A stretch of 64,000 nucleotides of DNA from Psychrobacter sp. UBA3480 (GCF_002377945.1 NZ_DFQV01000012.1:1-64000), one strand, 5' to 3'; shown: positions 7,913 through 18,028, numbered from the stretch's first letter. Made by a program: numbers and translations. Notes: a model not told the origin generated them from the sequence alone.

Positions 7913-8139
7913 TATTTCTTCCTTTAAGGGTTTTATTATTAGTTAATTAATAGTTTACTAGCTATCCAAAATAGATAAAAGCATCTGTCATATAGTGGAC
8001 GAAATATAGTTTTAGTACAAGTCAGTATGACAATCGAATTTGAAAAATATCAAGCCATATTCCAACCATGCTAGCTCACTAATTTATTGGCAGGCCGTAC
8101 CCTTAAAATGTTATATTAACCCTCTATTTTAATAACGCT

Positions 8140-8901
8140 ATGTTTATGGATTTGCCTACTTTGCCAACTCAAACAGATATGGATAACACTGCTGCAACCC
8201 TTGATAATAAGGAAGAACACTCTGATATTGAGAGTGAAAGTGGTACTCAAACCATTGATCCGAACGCTATCATATTAGCAGAAGCATTGACTGATAAAGC
8301 CATCAGCTGGCAGATACACAATTGTAAAATTATAAAGAAAACTGTCACGCAAGATTTGCCTCTGCCTTTTTTGTATCACTATGACAGTTTGGATGATGCA
8401 ATCAAACAAACGCACCCGCTCACTCCTAAGCTACTGATTCAATTCAACACACCCATGTCGGCTCATAAAGCTGCCAAATTAATCGGCATTGACGAGGAGC
8501 TGCTGACCAGTCCTTGGCATGTGAAAATTATTGGCTCGTTGGTCGTCTTTAGTGAGGCATTGCAGTTGGCTGTACGGCTACACTGGACCAATACGGGTAA
8601 AGAGACGCAGCAGGTATATACCAAGAATGCTGCCGACGCTATTATTGCCGCTTTTAAAGACTGGCAGTTTTTTGGTCGTGTAGACGTCCTTTATAAAAAT
8701 AATAAGCAGACATTAGTTAGTATTGACGAGCAAAACCCTAATACGCAAGCACTACCTGCCGAATCATTGCTGACGATTGAAGCTAGTAGCGATTATCAAC
8801 AGCTACTGGCTACTCATGCGCTTGCAGCCATTGTGAAATTAGAAGCAGACAAAGCTGATCTTCCTTGGTTTGACAAAGCCATATTAGAACGTATTGAATA
8901 G
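8140..8901 (+). CDS. Uncharacterised 253-residue protein upstream of ilvD
   Basis: I do not recognise a family. The first 50 residues are acidic and Thr/Asn-rich (TDMDNTAATLDNKEEHSD) and probably disordered. The rest reads as a folded soluble alpha/beta protein with alternating hydrophobic strands (KLLIQFNTPM, WHVKIIGSLVVFSEALQLAV) and a helix ending LEADKADLPWFDKAILERIE. No signal peptide, membrane span or Cys cluster is visible. Translation could begin at 8140 or at the ATG two codons later (8146); neither has a strong ribosome site. Codon use and frame integrity support a real gene. It is followed by 220 non-coding bases before ilvD, so an operon with ilvD is possible but not demonstrated. 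A lineage-restricted protein is my best description. Confidence 0.6.
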   Translation: MFMDLPTLPTQTDMDNTAATLDNKEEHSDIESESGTQTIDPNAIILAEALTDKAISWQIHNCKIIKKTVTQDLPLPFLYHYDSLDDAIKQTHPLTPKLLIQFNTPMSAHKAAKLIGIDEELLTSPWHVKIIGSLVVFSEALQLAVRLHWTNTGKETQQVYTKNAADAIIAAFKDWQFFGRVDVLYKNNKQTLVSIDEQNPNTQALPAESLLTIEASSDYQQLLATHALAAIVKLEADKADLPWFDKAILERIE

Positions 8902-9121
8902 ATGTTTTGAATAACTGTTTTTTCGCTCATCGCTTGTGATTATTAATTCATTATTATTAATTCACTGTTATTAGCATATTGTTTTTAGTTATTCATATCT
9001 AATGGTATGGTAACGAATTAGTATTATTCACTAGTACTCACTCTCTATAAAAAGCACACTATCCCTATTAAAACTGAGGGTGCACATTTTAACAACCCCG
9101 CCTATTTGTAAGGAATATCAC

Positions 9122-11008
9122 ATGGATTATCGCTCAAAAACCTCTACCGGCGGTCGTAATATGGCAGGCGCGCGCGCATTATGGCGTGCAACCGGCATGA
9201 CTGACGGCGACTTTGGCAAGCCAATCATTGCGATTGCTAACTCTTTTACCCAGTTTGTACCCGGCCATGTGCATCTAAAAGACCTTGGACAACTGGTCGC
9301 CCGTGAGATTGAGCAAGCAGGCGGCGTTGCCAAAGAGTTCAATACCATTGCGGTCGATGATGGTATTGCGATGGGCCATAGCGGTATGTTGTACTCGCTA
9401 CCAAGCCGCGATTTGATCGCTGACTCTGTCGAATATATGGTCAATGCCCACTGTGCAGATGCGTTAGTATGTATCTCCAATTGTGACAAAATCACTCCGG
9501 GTATGTTGATGGCCGCCATGCGCCTTAACATTCCAGTGGTGTTTATCTCAGGTGGCCCAATGGAAGCGGGCAAAATCTTAGCCAGTACCGTTGGTAAGAG
9601 CCACAATACCGATAGTAGTGACAGCAGTGCTGTTCGCAAGCTTGACCTTGTCGATGCGATGATGGACGCTGCTGATGATAGCATTAGCGATGAAGACGTC
9701 GCTGCTATCGAAGCTTCAGCCTGCCCTACTTGTGGTTCGTGCTCTGGTATGTTCACAGCCAACTCGATGAACTGCTTGACCGAAGCTTTAGGCCTAGCAC
9801 TACCAGGTAACGGCTCACTGCTAGCTACTCACTCATTGCGCCGCGAGCTATTCTTAGAAGCGGGTCGTACCATTGTTTCGCTTGCTAAGCGTCGTTATGA
9901 GCAAGATGATGACTCTGTGCTGCCACGCTCTATCGCTACCAAAGCTGCTTTTGAAAATGCCATGAGCCTAGATATCGCTATGGGCGGTTCTACCAATACC
10001 ATCTTGCATTTACTTGCTGCGGCCAATGAAGCAGAGATTAACTTTAAGATGGCTGATATTGACCGTTTGAGTCGCGGTGTGCCTTGTCTTGCAAAAGTAG
10101 CACCTGCCTCACAGAAATACCATATGGAAGACGTGCATCGTGCTGGCGGTGTCTTTGCATTACTCGCTGAGCTTGATCGCGCTGAATTACTAAAAACTGA
10201 CGTGCCGACTATCCATAGCGCAACGATGAAAGAAGCGATCGACAAGTGGGATATCATGAACCCTGACAATCATGAAGCTCGCGCACGCTTCCTTGCAGCA
10301 CCTGGTGGCGTACGTACCACAGAGGCGTTTTCACAATCAAAAGAGTGGTCAAACCTCGACGTCAACCGTGAGTCAGGCTGTATCCGTAGTGCCAAACACG
10401 CCTACTCTACAGATGGCGGCTTAGCCGTACTATATGGCAATATCGCCGAGCGCGGCTGTGTGGTCAAAACCGCAGGCGTCGACGAAAGCATCTTGACCTT
10501 TACTGGTCGTGCGCGACTATTTGAATCACAAGATGATGCGGTTGCTGCGGTATTGGCTGATCAAATCGTTGCAGGCGATGTCGTCATCATTCGCTACGAA
10601 GGCCCTAAAGGCGGCCCTGGTATGCAAGAAATGCTTTATCCAACGACTTATCTGAAGTCAAAAGGATTGGGTAAAGAATGCGCCCTACTCACCGATGGTC
10701 GTTTCTCTGGTGGTACATCAGGTCTATCCATTGGTCATGCTAGCCCAGAAGCTGCTGAAGGCGGTGCGATTGGTTTGGTCGAAGAAGGCGATAGTATTCA
10801 TATCGATATCCCAAATCGTACCATCAACATGCAAGTGAGCGACGCAGACTTAGCCGCTCGCCGAGAAGCTATGGAGGCGCGTGGACGTGATGCATGGAAG
10901 CCTGTCAATCGTGATCGTCATGTCTCACCAGCATTACGTGCTTATGCGGCTATGACCACTAGTGCTGATACTGGCGCCGTACGTGACGTGAGCCAAGTGG
11001 AGCGCTAG
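9122..11008 (+). CDS. ilvD: Dihydroxy-acid dehydratase
   Basis: Iron-sulfur enzyme of branched-chain amino acid synthesis, converting 2,3-dihydroxy-isovalerate and -methylvalerate to the 2-keto acids. At 628 residues it is close to E. coli IlvD (616). The opening [26 protein letters not shown] is typical. Cluster cysteines are visible in [12 protein letters not shown] (about 115-125) and in [18 protein letters not shown] (about 197-214). The C-terminal [11 protein letters not shown] and [16 protein letters not shown] motifs are intact. I placed the start at 9122 because AAGGAA sits seven bases ahead; an upstream ATG at 9080 has no such site. Other ilv genes are not adjacent. A strong terminator follows, indicating a monocistronic or short transcript. 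Confidence 0.97.
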   Translation: MDYRSKTSTGGRNMAGARALWRATGMTDGDFGKPIIAIANSFTQFVPGHVHLKDLGQLVAREIEQAGGVAKEFNTIAVDDGIAMGHSGMLYSLPSRDLIADSVEYMVNAHCADALVCISNCDKITPGMLMAAMRLNIPVVFISGGPMEAGKILASTVGKSHNTDSSDSSAVRKLDLVDAMMDAADDSISDEDVAAIEASACPTCGSCSGMFTANSMNCLTEALGLALPGNGSLLATHSLRRELFLEAGRTIVSLAKRRYEQDDDSVLPRSIATKAAFENAMSLDIAMGGSTNTILHLLAAANEAEINFKMADIDRLSRGVPCLAKVAPASQKYHMEDVHRAGGVFALLAELDRAELLKTDVPTIHSATMKEAIDKWDIMNPDNHEARARFLAAPGGVRTTEAFSQSKEWSNLDVNRESGCIRSAKHAYSTDGGLAVLYGNIAERGCVVKTAGVDESILTFTGRARLFESQDDAVAAVLADQIVAGDVVIIRYEGPKGGPGMQEMLYPTTYLKSKGLGKECALLTDGRFSGGTSGLSIGHASPEAAEGGAIGLVEEGDSIHIDIPNRTINMQVSDADLAARREAMEARGRDAWKPVNRDRHVSPALRAYAAMTTSADTGAVRDVSQVER

Positions 11009-11052
11009 TCTGTAAGCTATCAATGCTCCAAACATACTGATAAAAATATATT

Positions 11053-11079
11053 AAGCCTGCGTAATGCAGGCTTTTTTTT
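11053..11079 (+). terminator. Rho-independent terminator after ilvD
   Basis: AAGCCTGC/GCAGGCTT stem (11053-11060 with 11066-11073), loop GTAAT, followed by a run of T residues. It is 44 bases downstream of the ilvD stop. Confidence 0.92.
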
Positions 11080-11258
11080 CACCAAAAAACAACGTAGCGG
11101 TCGTTTTGATAACTATTTTTTGCGGTAATTATTTTATTTTGACGTCATGATAAAGAGTATCAGTGACTGACTATCAACTATTGCTGTTAATTGTCATCGA
11201 TATCTAAAACTACTTTTTTAAAATCGACCCTTAAAACATAACGACGTGCGTAAACCTT

Positions 11259-12506
11259 ATGATTGAAAAATACAACTTATTCTTATTAATCTGCGGGATT
11301 GCCTTTTTACTCGGGGCCTTGTTTCCTGTTATTTTTAAGCGCACCTCTATATCATTACCGATGCTCCAAGTCAGCTTCGGTCTGATGATGGGCTACTGGT
11401 GGACGTCTTTATCCTTTTTAGACCCACTTGATAACGGTTTACTCATCGAGAAACTGACTGAGATTGTTGTATTGGTCTCATTGGTTGGTGCTGGTATTAA
11501 AATCGACACTGAGTTGTCTTGGCGACTGTGGCGACCAACAGTAAGACTGCTACTTATCACCATGCCTATTGGTATTTTTGCGATGGCAGTCTTGGGGTAT
11601 TACGCGTTTGGTTTGAGCCTTGGTGCAGCTATTTTATTAGGTGCAGTGTTAGCACCCACTGATCCAGTATTAGCTTCGAGCATTCAGGTGGGACCTCCCA
11701 ATACAGGAGGAGAAGACACACCGCGCTTTACTTTAACGTCAGAGGCAGGATTGAACGATGGTCTGGCTTTTCCGTTTGTGTACCTAGCGATTAAGATTGC
11801 AGAAGCATTCAGTGAAGGCAAAGCCTTTACCTACGAGATGCTATGGTCGTGGTTTACTCATGATGTCTTATGGAAAATTGGCGCAGGCGTAGTGGTGGGT
11901 GTATTAGTTGGTAAATTATTGGCCAAAATCGTGTTTTCTAAACATACCCGTGAGACTACTATCTCGCAAGGCTATGTGGTTATTGCATTGACGCTACTAG
12001 CCTATGGTCTTGCCGAGTATGTGCACAGTTATGGCTTTATCGCTGTATTTGTGGCCGCATTTGCGTTTCGTCGCTCGGAGTGTGAGCATACCTATCACCA
12101 AAAACTGCATGATTTCGCTGAGCAATCAGAAGGCTTACTGATGTCATTAGTTCTGGTTATCTTCGGTATGTTCCTTGGTCAAGGATTGCAGGCAGGTGTC
12201 GAGTTGACATGGCGTGTCTATATCGTCAGCTTTACTTTCCTACTACTTATACGTCCGATTGGTGGATTTATTGCTTTATCAGGATTGAACTTACCTCATA
12301 CCGAGAAATACGCGATATCAGCTTTGGGTATTCGCGGTATCGGTACTTTGTATTATCTGTCTTATGCGCTTAATCAAGGTTTCTTCGCGGATGAAGATGC
12401 GCTTAAATTGTGGATTGTTTGTTCAATTGTCATTTTGACTTCTATCTTTATCCACGGTCTCAGCGCATCAAGATTGCTCAAAATGACACCAAACAAGCAG
12501 CATTAA
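11259..12506 (+). CDS. CPA1-family Na+/H+ (cation:proton) antiporter, NhaP-like
   Basis: A 415-residue inner-membrane protein with about twelve hydrophobic segments. CPA1 landmarks are APTDPVLASSIQVGPP near residues 130-145 and the ion-binding ND region SEAGLNDGLAFPFVYLAIK near 165-185. ALGIRGIGTLYYLSYALNQG near the end matches the Arg-containing helix of NhaP proteins. It exchanges protons for Na+ or K+ across the inner membrane and is likely to matter in pH or salt homeostasis. The long cytoplasmic C-terminal domain found in some CPA1 members is absent. The ATG at 11259 has no strong ribosome site. The stop codon lies within a hairpin shared with the convergent gene. Confidence 0.85.
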   Translation: MIEKYNLFLLICGIAFLLGALFPVIFKRTSISLPMLQVSFGLMMGYWWTSLSFLDPLDNGLLIEKLTEIVVLVSLVGAGIKIDTELSWRLWRPTVRLLLITMPIGIFAMAVLGYYAFGLSLGAAILLGAVLAPTDPVLASSIQVGPPNTGGEDTPRFTLTSEAGLNDGLAFPFVYLAIKIAEAFSEGKAFTYEMLWSWFTHDVLWKIGAGVVVGVLVGKLLAKIVFSKHTRETTISQGYVVIALTLLAYGLAEYVHSYGFIAVFVAAFAFRRSECEHTYHQKLHDFAEQSEGLLMSLVLVIFGMFLGQGLQAGVELTWRVYIVSFTFLLLIRPIGGFIALSGLNLPHTEKYAISALGIRGIGTLYYLSYALNQGFFADEDALKLWIVCSIVILTSIFIHGLSASRLLKMTPNKQH

Positions 12507-12520
12507 CATTAATGCTGCTT
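12495..12520. terminator. Weak hairpin between convergent antiporter and serine-hydrolase genes
   Basis: Perfect 11-base stem (12495-12505 with 12510-12520) with a four-base loop overlaps the antiporter stop codon. There is no good T-run on either side, so it may stabilise the mRNA end more than terminate transcription. Confidence 0.45.
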
Positions 12521-12561
12521 ATATTTGAAACAGAATTAATTCGCGATTGAAGTTGGCACTA

Positions 12562-13998
12562 TTAAAGTATCTCTTCTACCCAGCTCAAGACAGCTTCTGT
12601 CAGCGAAAACTGACGAACGTCATTGAGCATGGTGGTATCAAAATTGTGAATAAAAGCAAATGACAATTGGCGCTCAGGGTCGCACCAAGCAACCGATCCG
12701 TTATATCCCATATGCCCAAATCCTGATAAAGCAGGACTTATTCTCTTATCCGTATCATTGTTGTTAGCATACAAGCTAAATAATCTATGATAGCCCAATC
12801 GCCATTTCATGGCCGCTGGCATAACCGCATCTAAACCCTCAACCTGCGGTGTAGATAACTGCTCAAAAGTAGCACTATCGATCAGTATTTTTCCTTGCCA
12901 TATACCGCCATTAGCGAGCATTGCATAAATCGTTGCCAGTGCTTTAGCGGAAGCGACACCATTTGCCGCTGGAATGATCGCCTGTAGTGTCTGAGGGTTA
13001 TGATAATCAAGCGCGTGCTTGCCAGCAGGTATCAGAGCTGCCTTATAGTTTTTTAGATTGAGCTGACTGGTATTAAAATATAAGCTATTGATACGCGCCG
13101 TATTTAATATAGGTTGTACGCTATCATTATTAGAGCTATCTAGATTTTCATCAAGGCTGTCATCAAGGCTACTTTGCGTCTCAGCTGCACGCTTGTCGTT
13201 TAGCATTTTCTGTTGCCAGCAATGATAACTAGGTAAGCTTGCATAAGTACGTAAAGTCTCTTGAGAGTCTACTTTTAAGGTTGGTTTTTGACGTCTCGAT
13301 TTTAATTGAGAGCTTGTATCCTCTGTTTCTTCAAAATCTTTGGCCAATTTTGCCACCTGATCTACTTTACTCTCTGGCACACCAAAATAGCAGCTGTCGG
13401 CAATACCCAGAGGCTCCGTTAGATACTGGCGCAGTGCTGCAGCGAATGGTAAGTTCGTAACCGCCTCTACTACGCCGCCCAATACCCAACCGTAGACCAA
13501 TGCACTATAAGCGCTGTCATATTTGGGCGCATCTTCGGGAGAGTTAATGGGCATCGCTGCAATGTGGCGCAGCATCGTATCCCAATCGAGTACTGTCTCA
13601 CTATCGACATCGATACTTTGAATCGAAAACAAATCGGCCTGATGTGACATAACTTGTCGTAACGTCATTTGGTCTTTACCGTTTGCAGCAAACTCTGGCC
13701 AGTAATGGGCAATAGGTTTGTCATATTCGATCAGTTGCTGCGAAACCAGCACATGAACCAATGTTGCCAATACCCCTTTACCAGTAGAAAAATTAATCGC
13801 CAACGTATTGGGCTGCCACGACATATCAGGACGCGCCATACCTGTACTGGCTTGCGCAATGCACTGACCTGCTTGATACACGGCCACAGCCCCGCCAGCA
13901 GGTGCATCATCAAGCTGTAAATCTGTCAGTAGTTGCTGTAATTTGTTTTGAAAGTCAACGTTTATAGATGTATTAGAATTTTCTGTATTATGATCCAT
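12562..13998 (-). CDS. Serine hydrolase of the class C beta-lactamase / family VIII esterase fold
   Basis: A 478-residue cytoplasmic-looking protein. The Ser-X-X-Lys nucleophile motif is STGK in NFSTGKGVLATLVHVL (about residues 70-74). A Tyr-Ser motif (YSALVYGWVLGG, about 165-176) stands in for the YXN element. FGHMGYNGSVAWCDPERQ near 430 contains the His-X-Gly element of esterases. Family VIII members hydrolyse short acyl esters and some beta-lactams; the substrate here is unknown. Between about residues 265 and 300 there is an unusual Ser/Asp/Asn-rich insertion (SSLDDSLDENLDSSNNDS), probably a surface loop. No signal peptide is visible, which argues against a periplasmic beta-lactamase. It is convergent with the antiporter and monocistronic. 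Confidence 0.82.
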   Translation of the reverse strand: MDHNTENSNTSINVDFQNKLQQLLTDLQLDDAPAGGAVAVYQAGQCIAQASTGMARPDMSWQPNTLAINFSTGKGVLATLVHVLVSQQLIEYDKPIAHYWPEFAANGKDQMTLRQVMSHQADLFSIQSIDVDSETVLDWDTMLRHIAAMPINSPEDAPKYDSAYSALVYGWVLGGVVEAVTNLPFAAALRQYLTEPLGIADSCYFGVPESKVDQVAKLAKDFEETEDTSSQLKSRRQKPTLKVDSQETLRTYASLPSYHCWQQKMLNDKRAAETQSSLDDSLDENLDSSNNDSVQPILNTARINSLYFNTSQLNLKNYKAALIPAGKHALDYHNPQTLQAIIPAANGVASAKALATIYAMLANGGIWQGKILIDSATFEQLSTPQVEGLDAVMPAAMKWRLGYHRLFSLYANNNDTDKRISPALSGFGHMGYNGSVAWCDPERQLSFAFIHNFDTTMLNDVRQFSLTEAVLSWVEEIL

Positions 13999-14104
13999 TA
14001 TTATTACCTTGCTCCAGTGATATAAGTTATTCTATTTTTAAGATGATAGTAATACACAAGCTATATAAAATATTCGAACCAGTATAAATGAATTATGAGC
14101 CAAT

Positions 14105-14134
14105 AAAAAAGGCCACCTATTGGTCGCCTTTTTT
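14105..14134 (-). terminator. Terminator after the DUF442 phosphatase gene
   Basis: AAAAAAGGC and GCCTTTTTT pair, followed by one C-C mismatch and an ACC/GGT inner stem with loop TATT. It lies 75 bases beyond the minus-strand gene's stop and just upstream of the serine-hydrolase promoter. Confidence 0.8.
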
Positions 14135-14209
14135 ATTATTTATTCCGATAATATTTTTAGAGTTTGCTAACGTCTAAGACAGCACTAACATTCGATGCCA
14201 TAAATCTGG

Positions 14210-14782
14210 TTAGCGCGGTACTAGCAAACGATTATGGACTTCTTGTTCAAGCTTAGTCAAACCATGACTGCGACCACGTTCCATCGCTGTATCCATCTTA
14301 CGTCCACGTAACCATCCTGCCCGCAGCGCAATTGCGGCTCCTACTCTATTACCCGACCCACAGTGCATAGCGACTTTTTTGCCATGGTGCTGGCGTAATA
14401 CATTATCAAATGCCAATATTTTAAGCTGCTTTAACTCTTTAGCACCGCTGATAGGCAGCTGTTCGTAGTGCATACCTGCCTGCTCAACTGCTGATGCCTC
14501 ATCAAAGCTCAACTCGTCATCAGGCTGCAAGTTGATGACCAGCTCGACGCCCGCTTTCGCTAAAGCCGCGACTTTTTTGTCATCTAACGCACCGCATACG
14601 ATAGTGTTTGCGTCTGGACGAAAATAAGGCTCAAAGATAACGGCCAAATCAATGCCATTATCGGCACTAACATGAATGTTAGCGACGCTATCGTTAGCAG
14701 CGACCGTATCAGTCGCTATCGAGTTATCTGTTTGATCTACGTCTATCGCGTTTTCTTCTGAAGGCATGTTTTGTGAAGTCAT
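14210..14782 (-). CDS. DUF442 / dual-specificity-type protein phosphatase
   Basis: A 190-residue protein with a phosphatase P-loop, HCGSGNRVGAAIALRAGW (Cys-X5-Arg, about residues 140-157), as in the tyrosine-phosphatase-like DUF442 domain that also occurs fused to beta-lactamase-like hydrolases. The preceding ELVINLQPDDELSFDEASAVEQAGMHYEQLPI is the usual substrate-side strand-helix region. The first 50 residues are acidic and Ala/Asp-rich and likely disordered. The domain here is not fused to a hydrolase. Substrates of stand-alone DUF442 proteins are mostly unknown; links with sulfide-responsive operons exist in other bacteria, but no such genes are adjacent. The downstream minus-strand serine hydrolase is separated from it by a terminator. 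Confidence 0.8.
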   Translation of the reverse strand: MTSQNMPSEENAIDVDQTDNSIATDTVAANDSVANIHVSADNGIDLAVIFEPYFRPDANTIVCGALDDKKVAALAKAGVELVINLQPDDELSFDEASAVEQAGMHYEQLPISGAKELKQLKILAFDNVLRQHHGKKVAMHCGSGNRVGAAIALRAGWLRGRKMDTAMERGRSHGLTKLEQEVHNRLLVPR

Positions 14783-14839
14783 AATAATAAATATGTACGT
14801 TAAATATGGCTGTTAAATAGAAGCTTTATGATGTTTATA

Positions 14840-15754
14840 CTACTTGCTGTCACTCTTTAGTGTTACAACACCCGCCAAATGAGGTTTATTGTTTTTAGAG
14901 CTATATAGTCCAAACTCACAAGTATCATCTACGTTTGTAAGTTGAACTACTGGCTCAGCAATCAACTCTACTTCAGCTGGTAAAAAGATAGGCAGCTTAA
15001 ATGAGACGTCAATCGTGTAAGCATCAGGCAAGTCGCCCATTAGAGCAAGGCACTTAGCCTTTGACCACATACCGTGTGCAATCGCTTTAGGGAAACCAAA
15101 CGCGCGTGCTGATAGTGGATGCAAATGAATCAAGTTAAAGTCGCCTGAGACAAAAGCATAACGACGACCGATATCTTCTGGCACTTCAAAAATGCTATGA
15201 ACACCTTCTTCGTTTACTTCAGGCTTGACCATGACCGGACGCGGTGTGCTCTTTTTATCTTTACTGCTAGGTTTTTTGCTACGTGATAAATAAGTTGACG
15301 TGCCTTCCCAGATGACTTCATCTTCTGACTTTACGATAGTCACAAAGTCAAACTGCTGACCTTGGGCATGATCGCGCAGGTTATCAAAAGTGACCGACAT
15401 TGCTACCGTTTCACGCTCTCCAATCGGGCGATACTGGGTGACGCTATTATCAACGTGAACAAGACCCAACATAGCAAATGGGAATGGCTCTTTGACCATC
15501 ATGTTCATCTGCAGCGTCTGTGACAATACTGAAAAGTAAGTTGCTGGCACTTTGCCATCATCAGCAAAACCGCAAATTTTACGATAGTCATCTAGGTTTT
15601 CTTGATCGATATGCAAGTCATCTACATAGTAAGTAGATTGTGGCAACTGGTCTCTACTGACCTTGCCACCATTACCGATAGGCAATAAGCTTTTGACAAT
15701 ATTGGCATAAGTGGTGTGCGCTTTTGGCAACGCATCATAATGTTTGTCTGACAT
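14840..15754 (-). CDS. MaoC-like (R)-hydratase/acyl dehydratase
   Basis: A 304-residue protein with two hot-dog-like halves. The C-terminal half carries the hydratase-2 motif region FNLIHLHPLSARAFGFPKAIAHGMWSKAKCLALMG (residues about 207-245), with the catalytic Asp-like/His pattern of MaoC proteins partly visible (HLHP and AHGM). The N-terminal half (VPATYFSVLSQTLQMNMMVKEPFPFAMLGLVHVDN) resembles the non-catalytic hot-dog domain. It would add or remove water on 2-enoyl/3-hydroxyacyl thioesters. About 325 bases separate it from the fabG-like gene on the same strand, and a thiolase is divergent. The same three-gene arrangement, htdX-fabG4-fadA2, is known in mycobacteria. A TAGGA ribosome site precedes the ATG. 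Confidence 0.85.
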   Translation of the reverse strand: MSDKHYDALPKAHTTYANIVKSLLPIGNGGKVSRDQLPQSTYYVDDLHIDQENLDDYRKICGFADDGKVPATYFSVLSQTLQMNMMVKEPFPFAMLGLVHVDNSVTQYRPIGERETVAMSVTFDNLRDHAQGQQFDFVTIVKSEDEVIWEGTSTYLSRSKKPSSKDKKSTPRPVMVKPEVNEEGVHSIFEVPEDIGRRYAFVSGDFNLIHLHPLSARAFGFPKAIAHGMWSKAKCLALMGDLPDAYTIDVSFKLPIFLPAEVELIAEPVVQLTNVDDTCEFGLYSSKNNKPHLAGVVTLKSDSK

Positions 15755-16078
15755 AAGTACATCCTAAGTGTGGCTTGAACAAGTTCTTTAATGTATATAA
15801 AGACAATCTGCAGTCATTGACTAAAGCCTACTATTAAATCATCTAATAAGCATTAAATTCAATCAACCTCATGAGTATCTTTAATAGCAAAAAATAGTTT
15901 GGCTATTGGTTCTTGTGTTTTTATCATAAAAAAGCCACCCTTGGGCAGCTTTATTACACTTTATCAGAGATTATTTCGTAAGCATATGTGATACAAACGA
16001 GAAATAATAGCTCATATGATACAACTACTTTCTCTACCTGCACCTTATTTCTCACATATACCTATCAATTAATCAATG
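15755..16078. other. Intergenic region between the maoC-like and fabG-like genes
   Basis: This 324-base AT-rich gap holds the terminator of the fabG-like gene (15928-15952) and presumably a promoter for the maoC-like gene. I see no small gene or other structure in it. Confidence 0.5.
15928..15952 (-). terminator. Terminator after the fabG-like gene
   Basis: On the minus strand AAAGC pairs with GCTTT around a TG mismatch and a CCC/GGG inner stem, followed by six T residues. The architecture is nearly identical to the terminator after aceF at 38906-38934. Confidence 0.65.
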
Positions 16079-17479
16079 TTATGCACCAAGTAAGCTTTGA
16101 CCACAGACGCGAACCGTGTTGCCATTTAGACCGCCAGACGCAGGTGAAGCGAACCATGCGATAGTCTCAGCCACATCTACTGGCAGGCCGCCTTGGCTCA
16201 TTGAGTTCATGCGGCGACCAGCTTCACGAATAGCAAATGGAATGGCTTCTGTCATTTGGGTTTCGATGAAACCAGGAGCGACTGCATTGATCGTCATGCC
16301 TTTAGCATTGTCTTCTAATTGCTTGGCAGTTGCGTTAACCAAACCAATTACCCCAGCTTTAGAAGTGGCATAGTTGGTCTGACCCATGTTGCCAGCGATA
16401 CCTGAAATTGACGACACACATACGATACGTGCGTTTTCTTTCAGTACGTCATTGTCCAACAAGTAGCGATTCAATCTAGCGATACTGCCCAAGTTGATAT
16501 CAATGACCATGTTCCACTTTTTCTCATCCATTTTAGCCAACGTCTTATCACGAGTCACGCCAGCATTATGGATGATTGAATCTAAACCACCACGTTTTTG
16601 GGCAGCGTCAGCGATTTCTGCACCAGCGTCTTCACTAGTGATATCTACTGTCAAAGCAGAGCCACTGATTTCGCTAGCAACTTTTTGTAGGTCAGCTTGC
16701 TGCTGCGGTACATCTAGACAGATAACATGCGCCCCTTCACGAGCCAATACACGAGCGATAGCTTCGCCAATACCACGACTTGCGCCAGTCACTAGCATAG
16801 TTTTACCGCCCAAAGGCTGGTTCCAGTCAACATCGACTGAGCTGCCTTTACTGACACGTACTACTTGTCCTGATACGTAAGCTGAACGAGCTGAGGTAAA
16901 AAAGCGTAAGGTTGAATCTAGGTTTTGCTCTGCGCCTTCTTCAACATAAATCAGCTGCGCTGTGATACCGCGCTTAAACTCTTTACCCACTGACTTCACA
17001 AAACCCTCAAGCGAGCGTTGAGCCATTGCAGATTCAATATCAGTGATGTTCTCTGGCGTACGACCAACCACAACCACACGGCCTGATTTTTCTACGCGGC
17101 GTGCAACTGTATGGAAAAACTCATAAAGCTCTTTTAGCTGTTCAGCATTGCTGATATTACTGGCATCAAAAAGCAGTACTTTGAATTGATCATCGCCGCC
17201 CGTGTTAGCTTTTGTCTCAACGCCTGCATCAGCAAGTGCGTCTTTGATATCATCACTGCTGTTTACATATACTTCGGCATGGACGTCTGACAGGATACGG
17301 GCAACAGACTCACTGACACTCTTGTCATCACCAGTAGCACGGCCAACCAATACGCTACCACGCACCAAACGCTCACCGCTTTCGAAACGATCAAGCGTCG
17401 TTGGCATCGGCAAACCTAAGTTTTTTGCTACTTTTTTGCCAATAGAAGATTGAACAAAATCACCGTAACGGTCTGACAT
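16079..17479 (-). CDS. High-molecular-weight FabG-type 3-oxoacyl reductase
   Basis: A 466-residue protein, about twice the length of ordinary FabG. Residues 1 to about 205 form an N-terminal flavodoxin-like domain without obvious cofactor motifs. The SDR domain follows, with VTGASRGIGEAIARVLA near residue 230, HNAG near 305, the Ser in CVSSISGIAG and the catalytic YATSK. Such HMwFabG proteins (FabG4 in mycobacteria) reduce 3-oxoacyl-CoA or -ACP with NADH. The start at 17479 is supported by AAGGAT seven bases ahead; an in-frame upstream ATG (17554) would add 25 hydrophobic, AT-rich residues and is unlikely. The maoC-like gene downstream and the divergent thiolase suggest a reduction-dehydration-condensation module. 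Direction (chain building or breakdown) cannot be told. Confidence 0.9.
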   Translation of the reverse strand: MSDRYGDFVQSSIGKKVAKNLGLPMPTTLDRFESGERLVRGSVLVGRATGDDKSVSESVARILSDVHAEVYVNSSDDIKDALADAGVETKANTGGDDQFKVLLFDASNISNAEQLKELYEFFHTVARRVEKSGRVVVVGRTPENITDIESAMAQRSLEGFVKSVGKEFKRGITAQLIYVEEGAEQNLDSTLRFFTSARSAYVSGQVVRVSKGSSVDVDWNQPLGGKTMLVTGASRGIGEAIARVLAREGAHVICLDVPQQQADLQKVASEISGSALTVDITSEDAGAEIADAAQKRGGLDSIIHNAGVTRDKTLAKMDEKKWNMVIDINLGSIARLNRYLLDNDVLKENARIVCVSSISGIAGNMGQTNYATSKAGVIGLVNATAKQLEDNAKGMTINAVAPGFIETQMTEAIPFAIREAGRRMNSMSQGGLPVDVAETIAWFASPASGGLNGNTVRVCGQSLLGA

Positions 17480-18028
17480 AATATAATCCTTATAATTAAT
17501 GATTCGTATAATAATAAAAAATGCAATGAATCTATTATATAGAGACATTGACATCGTAATTATTTAAATTTAGTAAATCGCCTCAAAACTAGCCTAACTA
17601 TACACTTCCCTTATAAACAAGTCCAAAAACAGATAATGTCTACAACAATCTGTAAACAAGTCAGTATACAAGCCAGTCGTTTTTAGCAGCGTTAAGCGCC
17701 ACTATAACATGTTAAAATCTGACCTATAGGTTATGGCATACTTAATTATTGATAACAATATATTATCAAACGTACTGTTATGCAATGCTAATATTTCTTA
17801 CTAGCCAGTCTATTAGAGCGATGCGTCATGGTCATGAATCTACTACCGACCTCATACAAGCGTCACATAGTTTGCTAAAGAGATACATTAAGTGAATAAA
17901 AAACGCCTTATGATAAACAGCTGTATTGCGTAATAAATGATAATATTTGCTTGTATAAAATAACTTAACTATTTTTTATTGTTACCTATCACTTTTTACT
18001 TCTACCCATACTTTTTAAGGATAATATT
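17480..18028. other. Divergent promoter region between fabG-like and thiolase genes
   Basis: This 549-base AT-rich region without a credible ORF must hold both promoters. An inverted repeat TTGATAA-N7-TTATCAA lies at 17749-17769, roughly central, and could be an operator for a shared regulator. The thiolase ribosome site AAGGAT is at the right end. Confidence 0.45.

Noticed and set aside
9127..9762. 211-codon minus-strand open frame
   Set aside because: It is antisense to the conserved ilvD active-site region, has no ribosome site and is explained by codon composition.
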